DNA of 47,589 nucleotides, taken from contig JAEZTV010000014.1 in NCBI GenBank assembly GCA_023421245.1, positions 1 through 47,589 on the forward strand, given 5' to 3'. How positions within the stretch are numbered: the stretch's first letter is position 1; the number at the start of each line of letters is the position of its first letter. Of the stretch, positions 35,372-42,011 are shown piece after piece. Source of the stretch: Bacillota bacterium (lineage in GTDB: Bacteria > Bacillota > Clostridia > Oscillospirales > Ruminococcaceae). Position numbers and translations under genes: made by a program. Below the pieces are notes generated by a model. The model saw only the letters and a program-made list of their open reading frames with translations, did not search any database and had not been told where the DNA came from.

Positions 35372-35976
35372 ACCTCCGCTCTCCTTTCATCTTTTGAAAT
35401 AAGCAACGATTTAATCGCCCGCAAAAACCTTGCCGTAAGACTCACCAGCCAGACGGACAGCCTATTTACCCCAACTAATGAGAAGATACCAAGCCCCATT
35501 GAAAGGATAGAAGCACCGAGCAAGAACAAGCCGGATGCAATGTTCTGCGGAAAAACCATAAACGCTGCGACAATTCCGGCAATTCCACAAGCCACAAATG
35601 CCAGCACCCCTGCATACAGCGCGATGACGGCAGACCATACCGTGATATATACCGCTAGAACCATCATAAAGAATGCTGCGAGTAATGGAAACCAAAGCGG
35701 AAAGCCGAGTACAATAAGTACGATTTCCCATGTCTTTAACCGGTGCTGCGGTTTTATTTTAGCTTTTACCAACATTGGCAGCGGTGTGGCAAGTTTTATC
35801 TCTTTGACTATCTCATCAAGATCCCCCATGGCGCCGACGGCTTCCTCTTCTTGCATACCGTCTTCTATCCGGTCCTCAATCATCTCGGCATAGAAGGCGA
35901 TTGATTTTTCCATCTCGCTTTGCGAAAACTCATGAAGCTGCTCTGACAAGCCTGCCAAAAATTCTGTTTTATTCAT
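35368..35976 (-). CDS. DUF1700-family membrane protein
   Basis: A 202-residue protein. The N-terminal 65 residues are a soluble helical domain typical of DUF1700 (FLAGLSEQLHEF..EEEEAVGAMGDLDEIVKEI). Three to four transmembrane helices follow, and a basic C-terminal tail (about 185-202). Start at 35976: GGGGGAT lies nine bases upstream, and the ATG overlaps the padR stop by eight bases. It is the middle gene of a PadR-DUF1700-DUF4097 cassette, in which the membrane proteins probably sense or respond to an envelope signal; their exact role is unknown. Confidence 0.87.
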   Translation of the reverse strand: MNKTEFLAGLSEQLHEFSQSEMEKSIAFYAEMIEDRIEDGMQEEEAVGAMGDLDEIVKEIKLATPLPMLVKAKIKPQHRLKTWEIVLIVLGFPLWFPLLAAFFMMVLAVYITVWSAVIALYAGVLAFVACGIAGIVAAFMVFPQNIASGLFLLGASILSMGLGIFSLVGVNRLSVWLVSLTARFLRAIKSLLISKDERRAEV

Positions 35977-36295
35977 CGGACATATCCCCCATTCCTTCGG
36001 CAATATAATGGATCACCCTCGTAACTTCCTTCCATTCTTCCAGAAAATCAATGATTTTTTTGCGCCCCGCCTCGGTAATTTTGTAGTACTTACGCAGCCG
36101 GCTGTTGTGCTCTATCGTATAGAATATAAGATATTCGCCTAGTTCCAGCCGTTTTAAGATTGGGTAAAGTGTTGATTCGGAGATTTCGATGTAGGGGCTG
36201 ATGTCCTTGATAATTTGGTATCCATATGAATCCTCGCGACGAAGAGCGGTAAGCACGCATATCTCAAGCAAACCTCTTTTTAACTGAGCATCCAA
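35969..36295 (-). CDS. PadR-family transcriptional repressor
   Basis: A winged-helix regulator of about 108 residues, short for PadR (the PadR-s2 group). Typical motifs are AQLKRGLLEICVLTAL, DSYGYQIIKDI, ESTLYPILKRLE and RKYYKITEAGRK. A GTG at 36304 is possible, but the ribosome binding motif GAGGTGAT sits five bases before a TTG at 36295, giving the family's usual N-terminus (MDAQLKRG), so I favour that. It is the first gene of the operon, and its promoter carries a palindrome in the spacer, suggesting autorepression. Confidence 0.88.
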   Translation of the reverse strand: MDAQLKRGLLEICVLTALRREDSYGYQIIKDISPYIEISESTLYPILKRLELGEYLIFYTIEHNSRLRKYYKITEAGRKKIIDFLEEWKEVTRVIHYIAEGMGDMSDE

Positions 36296-36319
36296 ATTTA
36301 TCACCTCGTTTCACCTAAT

Positions 36320-36348
36320 ACTATATACCGCATAGTACTATGTGTCAA
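36320..36348 (-). promoter_or_regulatory. padR promoter with palindromic operator
   Basis: On the minus strand TTGACA (36343-36348) and TATAGT (36320-36325) are separated by 17 bases. The spacer holds the perfect 12-bp palindrome CATAGTACTATG (36331-36342), and ACTAT recurs across the -10 region. This placement fits a PadR repressor that blocks RNA polymerase at its own promoter. Confidence 0.75.
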
Positions 36349-36405
36349 TAGTTATTTGAACTTATTTTTAAAAGTGAATGAACTCTGAACATTGGAAGTT
36401 TTTAT

Positions 36406-36433
36406 TTGCTTTTACCCGGGTTTCGTTTATAAT
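36406..36433 (+). promoter_or_regulatory. Candidate promoter of the RING/zinc-ribbon gene
   Basis: TTGCTT (36406-36411) and TATAAT (36428-36433) with a 16-base spacer, about 60 bases before the ATG. It is divergent from the padR promoter. Confidence 0.5.
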
Positions 36434-36494
36434 TAAATGTGATTAGGCCGTAACCGAAAGCAAAACTGTATTATGATAAACAGGGGATGTTCCA

Positions 36495-37454
36495 ATGGGA
36501 AGATACGATGGCATTCGCTGCCCGGTATGCAGCGAGGTATTTGCAGATAAGGACGATGTGGTCGTTTGCCCCGAATGCGGCGCACCGCACCATAGAGGAT
36601 GCTATGAAACAAACGGCGAATGTGCCTATTGGGAAAAGCACGCGGCCGGCGAAGAATGGCGCAGACCGCAAAAGAAAACTATAGACGGCAACGCACCTGC
36701 GCGCTGCCCGCGCTGTGATACGCTTAACTCTCCCAGTCATGCTTATTGCGAGGTATGCGGCAGCACGCTTAACAACACACATCCGCAAAACGAGGCACAG
36801 CAAACGCAGCAAACACCCGGCAGTAACCAGCCGCATGTGTTTGTCATGCCGTATAATCCGTTTACCACGCCCTACGGCGGGCTGCACGCGGACGAGATGA
36901 TAGATGATGTTCCGGTAAAAGAGATCGCTATGTTTGTAGGGTCCGGCTCGTACTACTATCTGCCCCGCTTTAAAGCGATGAGTGTAACGAAGCGAAAGGC
37001 ATCGTGGAACTGGGCTGCATTCTTTGGCAATGCGCTGTATTTTTGCGGCAGGCGAATGTATCCGCTCGGTTTGTTTCTTGTTGCGGTTTTCATTATACGT
37101 CTGATACCGGGTTACATGCTGATTGCCGAGAACTATGCGCAGTTTGTAGCCGATCCCCTTACCTTTCTGCAAAACATACCGCCGCGCGGGCAGCAGCTTG
37201 TCGGCATTATGCAGATACTCAATTATCTGCAATGGTTTGTTTCTATGCTGCTTGGCGCATATGCAAACCACTTTTATAAACGCCATGTGTTCGATACCAT
37301 TAAAACGCTCAAAAGCAAATACACCGATGCGCAGCAGTACCATGCGGCACTAAAAAAGCACGGCGGGTTCCGCACCGGTTTAATCATCGGCCTTGGGGTT
37401 GCGGCAATGCTGCTCCTGCTGTCTTCAGAGCTTATCATCCGCATATTCCTTTAA
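36495..37454 (+). CDS. Membrane protein with RING-like and zinc-ribbon domains (DUF2628-like)
   Basis: A 319-residue protein. An N-terminal RING-like zinc domain has cysteines 9, 12, 25, 28, 36 and 43 with histidines 32/33 between. A zinc ribbon follows (C71-x2-C74, C85-x2-C88), then a polar linker rich in Gln and Asn, and a C-terminal membrane region with a DUF2628-like pattern (KASWNWAAFFGNALYFCGRRMYP and three or four transmembrane helices). Function is unknown; prokaryotic RING-like domains are often zinc-binding scaffolds and need not be ubiquitin ligases. AGGGGA lies eight bases before the ATG. Base composition is like its neighbours. Confidence 0.82.
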   Translation: MGRYDGIRCPVCSEVFADKDDVVVCPECGAPHHRGCYETNGECAYWEKHAAGEEWRRPQKKTIDGNAPARCPRCDTLNSPSHAYCEVCGSTLNNTHPQNEAQQTQQTPGSNQPHVFVMPYNPFTTPYGGLHADEMIDDVPVKEIAMFVGSGSYYYLPRFKAMSVTKRKASWNWAAFFGNALYFCGRRMYPLGLFLVAVFIIRLIPGYMLIAENYAQFVADPLTFLQNIPPRGQQLVGIMQILNYLQWFVSMLLGAYANHFYKRHVFDTIKTLKSKYTDAQQYHAALKKHGGFRTGLIIGLGVAAMLLLLSSELIIRIFL

Positions 37455-37533
37455 CCTTTCTCTTAGCGGTAACGGCCATTACTTGATGTCTTATTAAACT
37501 TCACATACAGTAAGGAAAGGCGAGATTTTCATT

Positions 37534-38403
37534 ATGAAGATTAAAAAGGCGGTTATTCCCGCCGCGGGGCTTGGCACGCGCGTGCTGCCTGCCTCTAAAA
37601 GCATGCCCAAGGAGATGCTCCCTATCGTTGACAAGCCCGCCATTCAATATATTGTGGAGGAGGCCGTCCGTTCGGGGATTGAGGACATCCTCATCATCAC
37701 CAGCCGCGGCAAAACTACGGTGGAGGATCATTTTGACCGTGCGCCGGAGCTTGAAGAAAAGCTGCTGAAATCGGGTAAAACCGCTATATACGACGAGATG
37801 CTCGCCATCTCAAACCTTGCGAACATTCAATATATCCGTCAAAAGCAGCCGCTTGGGCTTGGACACGCCGTACTGTGCGCCAAGGCGTTTGTGGGCAACG
37901 ACCCCTTTGCCGTGCTGTACGGGGATGACGTCATTATCTCAGATAACCCTGCATGCGGACAGCTGTGCCGCGCGTATGAGGAATACGGCAAGGGGGTTGT
38001 CGGCATTAAGGAGGTTGCCCGCGAGGACATCGGCAAGTACTGCTCGATGAAGGCGGAGCATATCCGCGAGAGGCTGTATGCCATCACCGATATGGTGGAA
38101 AAGCCTCGCCCTGAGCAGGTGATGTCGCTGTTTGCCATCCTGGGACGCTGCGTGCTGCCGCCCTCAATCTTCTCCATTTTAGAAAACACAAAGCCCGGTG
38201 CCGGCGGCGAGCTGCAGCTGACCGACGCAATGGCCGTGCTTGCCCGCACCGAGGGCATTGTAGGTGTAAACTACGAGGGCACCCGCTACGATATGGGCAG
38301 CAAGCTTGGCATTCTTCAGGCGATTGTGGAGGTGGGGATAACGCATCCCGAGGTGGGCGAACCCTTCCGTGATTATCTTAAAGGCTTCTGCGCCGGACTG
38401 TAA
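37534..38403 (+). CDS. galU: UTP-glucose-1-phosphate uridylyltransferase
   Basis: A 289-residue enzyme of normal length making UDP-glucose from UTP and glucose-1-phosphate, for wall polysaccharide and glycolipid synthesis. The N-terminal signature AAGLGTRVLPASKSMPKEML is complete, followed by YIVEEAVRSGIEDILIIT, PFAVLYGDD and the late VNYEGTRYDMGSKLG. GGAAAGGCGAG precedes the ATG. A weak promoter candidate (TTGATG, 17 bases, TACAGT) lies at 37483-37511, giving a very short leader. Confidence 0.96.
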   Translation: MKIKKAVIPAAGLGTRVLPASKSMPKEMLPIVDKPAIQYIVEEAVRSGIEDILIITSRGKTTVEDHFDRAPELEEKLLKSGKTAIYDEMLAISNLANIQYIRQKQPLGLGHAVLCAKAFVGNDPFAVLYGDDVIISDNPACGQLCRAYEEYGKGVVGIKEVAREDIGKYCSMKAEHIRERLYAITDMVEKPRPEQVMSLFAILGRCVLPPSIFSILENTKPGAGGELQLTDAMAVLARTEGIVGVNYEGTRYDMGSKLGILQAIVEVGITHPEVGEPFRDYLKGFCAGL

Positions 38404-38432
38404 CCGTACAACGTGTAAAACAGGCAAATTAT

Positions 38433-38461
38433 TTGACAAGCCGGCAGCAGTCTGCTATAAT
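38433..38461 (+). promoter_or_regulatory. Perfect sigma-A promoter of rpsF-ssb-rpsR
   Basis: TTGACA (38433-38438), 17 bases, TATAAT (38456-38461): an exact consensus match. The leader of about 90 nt holds three short hairpins: GTTATACC/GGTATAAC, TTGCTG/CAGCAA and GCCCC/GGGGC. Leaders of this operon often bind the S6:S18 complex for feedback; I could not confirm that motif. Confidence 0.88.
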
Positions 38462-38559
38462 TTTTCTGTTATACCGCTGTGGTATAACCATTTGCTGTAT
38501 TTCAGCAATCATCCTTGCCCCGTCTTGGGGCCTTAAGTCCAAAAGGAGGTGTAAAAACT

Positions 38560-38859
38560 ATGCCAAAGGCATCGGTAGCTTACGAAACCATTATGATTAT
38601 CAGCGCGACGCTGGATGAGGCGGGCGTAACCGAATGCTTTGAGAAATTCAAGGCACTCATCGAGCAGAATGGAACCATCGAATCGGTAAACGACTGGGGT
38701 AAACGCAGACTTGCTTACCCAATCAATGACGAGAACGAGGGTTATTACTATCTTGTGAACTTCACAAGCTCCCCCGAGTTCCCCGCTGAGCTTGACCGTG
38801 TGTACAAGATTACGGACGGTATCCTGCGAACCATCATTGTGAACAAAGAGGAGAAGTAA
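38560..38859 (+). CDS. rpsF: 30S ribosomal protein S6
   Basis: A 99-residue protein of normal length with the S6 fold: YETIMIISATLDEAG at the start, DWGKRRLAYPINDENEGYYYLVNF in the middle and a late LDRVYKITDGILRTII. The start at 38560 follows a near-perfect AAAGGAGGTG; an in-frame ATG at 38515 lies in the leader. First gene of the rpsF-ssb-rpsR operon, 23 bases before ssb. Confidence 0.97.
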   Translation: MPKASVAYETIMIISATLDEAGVTECFEKFKALIEQNGTIESVNDWGKRRLAYPINDENEGYYYLVNFTSSPEFPAELDRVYKITDGILRTIIVNKEEK

Positions 38860-38882
38860 AACAACAGGGGAGGTAACAGCTT

Positions 38883-39329
38883 ATGTTGAACAGAGCCATT
38901 ATTATGGGAAGACTTACGGCGGATCCGGAACTGCGGCGCACTGCCTCCGACCTTTCTGTAACCACCTTCACTCTTGCAGTGGATCGTAGATATACAAAAC
39001 CCGGCGCTGAAAGGCAGGCGGACTTTATTGATGTTGTCGCCTGGAGACAGACTGCCGATTTTGTATGCAAGTATTTTAAAAAAGGCAACATGATGGCGGT
39101 AGAGGGGCAGATTCAAACCCGTTCTTACACCGACAGTCAGGGTGTCAAGCGCAAGGCGTTTGAGATTGTTGCCGATAACATCAGCTTTTGCGAAAGCAAG
39201 GGCTCATCCTCCGGCAATACCGGCAGAACCATCGACGACACGCAGGCGCCTCCTATGCCTGTTTCGTTTGAGAACGCCGGCGGCGAAGATTTCTCGGTTA
39301 TTGCAGGAGACGACGATCTGCCGTTCTAA
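38883..39329 (+). CDS. ssb: Single-stranded DNA-binding protein
   Basis: A 148-residue SSB. The N-terminal OB fold (about 1-105) starts MLNRAIIMGRLTADPELR and includes TTFTLAVDRRY and FIDVVAWRQTADFVCKYFKKG. A flexible linker leads to the acidic tail DDDLPF, which recruits repair and replication partners. GGGGAGG precedes the ATG. Its place between rpsF and rpsR is the standard one. Confidence 0.97.
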   Translation: MLNRAIIMGRLTADPELRRTASDLSVTTFTLAVDRRYTKPGAERQADFIDVVAWRQTADFVCKYFKKGNMMAVEGQIQTRSYTDSQGVKRKAFEIVADNISFCESKGSSSGNTGRTIDDTQAPPMPVSFENAGGEDFSVIAGDDDLPF

Positions 39330-39428
39330 TGTTCTAATCTTCGCGCAGTTACAGAGCAGCGGTCTACAGCCGTTGCGGCGCGATGCGGTACACACACTTA
39401 TATTGATAGGATAAGGAGGTCAGGCACC

Positions 39429-39695
39429 ATGGATCACAGAAATGATAGGGGCGACAGAAACGACAGGCCCTTCCGCGGCCCCAGAAAAGGACGCCGCAAG
39501 GTTTGTTCCTTCTGCGTAGATAAAGTTACTGATATTGATTATAAAGATGTGGCAAAGCTTAGAAAGTACCTTTCTGAGCGAGCCAAGATCGTTCCCCGCA
39601 GGGTTACGGGCACCTGTGCCCGTCATCAGCGTCAGATGACACTCGCTGTAAAGCGTGCACGTCACATTGCGCTGCTGCCCTATGTGAGCGACTAA
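39429..39695 (+). CDS. rpsR: 30S ribosomal protein S18
   Basis: An 88-residue basic protein. After an arginine- and aspartate-rich N-terminus comes the S18 core: KKVCSFC-like RRKVCSFCVDKVTDIDYKD, KLRKYLSERAKIVPRRVTGTC, ARHQRQMTLAVKRARHIALLPY. CSFC may bind zinc. AAGGAGG lies ten bases before the ATG. It is the last gene of the operon, followed by a strong terminator. Confidence 0.97.
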   Translation: MDHRNDRGDRNDRPFRGPRKGRRKVCSFCVDKVTDIDYKDVAKLRKYLSERAKIVPRRVTGTCARHQRQMTLAVKRARHIALLPYVSD

Positions 39696-39708
39696 GCAAA
39701 CATGATTT

Positions 39709-39740
39709 GACCCCGAGAGGTTTCTCTCGGGGTCTTTTTT
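39709..39740 (+). terminator. Intrinsic terminator of rpsF-ssb-rpsR
   Basis: GACCCCGAGAG pairs with CTCTCGGGGTC around a short loop, followed by TTTTTT. It lies 14 bases after the rpsR stop codon. No T-run follows on the minus strand. Confidence 0.95.
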
Positions 39741-39753
39741 GTTGTGTTTGTTA

Positions 39754-40290
39754 TTATCGGTTCCACTCGCTTGCAAGCAGGGCATATTCAAAGGTGTCAC
39801 TCCACAGGGGCTGTGCGTTTTCATCCAGCTTAAAGTAGATATTTTGCACAAGATGCCCCTCCCTGCGAAAGCCGAGGCGTTCAAGCAGTCTCCATGACGG
39901 TTCGTTCAGCGGATTGCACATGGCGGTCACCCTGCGCGCGCCAAGCTGCCCAAACGCGTAGCGCAAGATTTCGCTGCACGCTTCGGTGGCATAGCCGTTG
40001 TGCTGGTAGCGGGCATTAAACACATAACCAAGCTCCCAGTTGCCAAACTCCTGCGGCTCACTCCGTGCAAAATACACATTGCCGATTACCTTGCCGGAAT
40101 GCCCAAGGCATACTGCCCAAAAGCGGGGATTATCCGCCCTTCTTGCCGCTTCCTGCTGGCATTGGTCTTGGTTAAAACAGCCGTATGGCTCGTATTTTAC
40201 AACCTCTTTTTGCGAGAGGTATTCGTACAGGTCGCGCCAATCGTCCGCATGGAACGGGCGCAGGGTCAGGCGGTCAGTCGAGAGTATCAT
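39754..40290 (-). CDS. GNAT-family acetyltransferase, RimJ/RimL-like
   Basis: A 178-residue acetyltransferase of the RimJ/RimL type, beginning ILSTDRLTLRPFHADDWRDLYEYLS and containing NWELGYVFNARYQHNGYATEA (acetyl-CoA site) and PLNEPSWRLLERLGFRREGHL. Members acetylate protein N-termini or small amines; the substrate is not predictable here. GGAGGA lies five bases before the ATG. It follows the SDR gene by 32 bases and may be co-transcribed. Confidence 0.9.
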   Translation of the reverse strand: MILSTDRLTLRPFHADDWRDLYEYLSQKEVVKYEPYGCFNQDQCQQEAARRADNPRFWAVCLGHSGKVIGNVYFARSEPQEFGNWELGYVFNARYQHNGYATEACSEILRYAFGQLGARRVTAMCNPLNEPSWRLLERLGFRREGHLVQNIYFKLDENAQPLWSDTFEYALLASEWNR

Positions 40291-40322
40291 GTTACTCCTC
40301 CAAGTTACGTCATGTTGTATCT

Positions 40323-41057
40323 TTATATAACTAGTCCGCCGTTTGGGCTGATAACCTGTCCTGTGATAAACCGTGCCTTTTCCGAGGCAAGGAATACTAC
40401 CGCATTCGCTGCATCCTCGGGTGTACCCAGTATACCGAGCGGTGTTTCATCGCAAAGTGCGGCGCGCGTTTCATCATCGAGTGCGCTGTTCATATCGGTT
40501 TCGATTACGCCGGGCGCTACACAGTTGACGCGGATGCCGGACGGGCCAAGCTCTTTTGCAAGCGCCTTGGTCAGGCCGATGACGGCTGCCTTTGTAGCCG
40601 AATAGTGCACCTCGCACGATGCGCCCGTAATGCCCCAGATGGAGGAAAGGTTAATGATCGCGCCGTTTTTTTGGTGTATCATGTCGGGCAGTGCGGCCTG
40701 TATGCAATGGTACGCGCCGGTGACGTTGACAGCGAACATACGCCGCCAATCCTCATCGGTGATATCAGAAAACAACTTTTGCTGCGCGATAGCCGCGTTG
40801 TTAACCAGTACCTCTGCGCTACCGAGCGCTTGACGCACCGCATCCATCATGGCGTTGACCTGCGCGCGATCCGAAACATCCGCGCAAAAGCAGTGTGCCG
40901 TGCCGCCGCTTTGCACAATCTCGGCCTGCAGTGCGTTTGCCTGCTGCTTGCTGCGCAGATAGTTGATTGCAACCGCATACCCCTGTTGCGCCAGTGCAAG
41001 TGCCGTGGCCCGCCCAATCCCTCTGGATGCGCCGGTAACGACCGCCACTCGATTCAT
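40323..41057 (-). CDS. Short-chain dehydrogenase/reductase, FabG-like
   Basis: A 244-residue classical SDR. Cofactor motif TGASRGIG (about 8-15), catalytic Ser in INLSSIWG, and YSATK for the catalytic Tyr and Lys. The usual NNAG reads NNAA. The ending FITGQVISPNGGLVI is typical of FabG-like enzymes. It probably reduces a 3-oxoacyl or similar ketone with NADPH, but no fatty acid genes surround it, so the substrate is open. GAGGGGG precedes the ATG. Confidence 0.9.
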   Translation of the reverse strand: MNRVAVVTGASRGIGRATALALAQQGYAVAINYLRSKQQANALQAEIVQSGGTAHCFCADVSDRAQVNAMMDAVRQALGSAEVLVNNAAIAQQKLFSDITDEDWRRMFAVNVTGAYHCIQAALPDMIHQKNGAIINLSSIWGITGASCEVHYSATKAAVIGLTKALAKELGPSGIRVNCVAPGVIETDMNSALDDETRAALCDETPLGILGTPEDAANAVVFLASEKARFITGQVISPNGGLVI

Positions 41058-41136
41058 CTGTTCCGTTCCCCCTCACAAAAAACGGTCGGTGCTGCGCGGG
41101 GCAGCCTGCCCGTTGCTGCACCGATCCTAACGCAGG

Positions 41137-41949
41137 TTATAGCTGCCGGATAAGGTAACCCATGTAGCTTGTAAAGTGCGAGAATACGATGCCCGGCTCC
41201 TGCAGGTCGGGGCACCAGCGTTTGACCCACTCAAGGCTGACAAAGCCGTCAAATCCGTTTTTGTGCAGCACCTTGAGCGCATCAAGCACCGGAATATCGC
41301 CGTAGCCCATCATGCGGTACTGCACCGCATCATCCGCCATGACGGAATCCTTTACATGCAGGTAACGCACATACTCGCCAATCTGCGCATAGGTATCCTC
41401 CGGGCGCTCGTTAAAATAGCGGAAGGGATGGTGAATATCCCACAGAACGCCCTTGTTCTCGCTTGCGATTCCCGCCATAAACTCTTTCATCACGGCGGAG
41501 GCCGCAAGCGGGCCGTTGGTCTCAATGAGCGGTGTAACGCCCTTATCCTGACCGTATGCGCACAGCCCCTCGTAAGCCGCACGGGCGGTATCGAGGCTTG
41601 CGTCGTCGGTCGGCTGCGGCACAGGGGTAATCATCACACGGACATACGGCGTACCGAGCTTGTATGCAAGATCAAGATACGCTTTTGCCTCACCCACACT
41701 TGCCTGCACATTGGATGCGATACCGATAAACGCGCCGCTCGAGAGCATGGGGATGCTCATGTCGGATGACTGAAACTTCTGCTTGGTTTCGCCAAGATGT
41801 TCCGGCAAAAAGGGTTTGGCCTTGGGGGCAAACAGCTCCCCGCCGATTCCTCTTATCTCGATGCCGTCAAGCCCAAGATCCTTTGCGGTGGAGAATATCT
41901 CCTCAAACGTCCAGCCGGGGCATCCCAGTGTTGAAAACGCCAGCTTCAT
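41137..41949 (-). CDS. Sugar phosphate isomerase/epimerase-like TIM-barrel protein
   Basis: A 270-residue AP-endonuclease-family 2 (xylose isomerase-like) TIM barrel. It begins MKLAFSTLGCPGWTFEEIFSTAKDLGLDGIEIRG, with metal-binding residues expected in TPLIETNG, VLWDIHHPFRYF and YLHVKDS, and FVSLEWVKRW near the end. Such proteins isomerise sugars, inosose or hydroxypyruvate; the specific reaction is unknown. Start at ATG 41949, ten bases after GAGG. It lies 79 bases upstream of the SDR gene, so the two may act together on a polyol or sugar. Confidence 0.87.
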   Translation of the reverse strand: MKLAFSTLGCPGWTFEEIFSTAKDLGLDGIEIRGIGGELFAPKAKPFLPEHLGETKQKFQSSDMSIPMLSSGAFIGIASNVQASVGEAKAYLDLAYKLGTPYVRVMITPVPQPTDDASLDTARAAYEGLCAYGQDKGVTPLIETNGPLAASAVMKEFMAGIASENKGVLWDIHHPFRYFNERPEDTYAQIGEYVRYLHVKDSVMADDAVQYRMMGYGDIPVLDALKVLHKNGFDGFVSLEWVKRWCPDLQEPGIVFSHFTSYMGYLIRQL

Positions 41950-42011
41950 GTGCAAAACCTCATTTCACTTTAATCATCCGCAGTTCGTTGTATCTATTAC
42001 GGGAGCTGTAT

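Noticed and set aside
36471..37343. Minus-strand open frame (290 codons) over the RING/zinc-ribbon gene
   Set aside because: The plus-strand frame has clear zinc motifs, membrane helices and a ribosome binding site; the minus frame has none.
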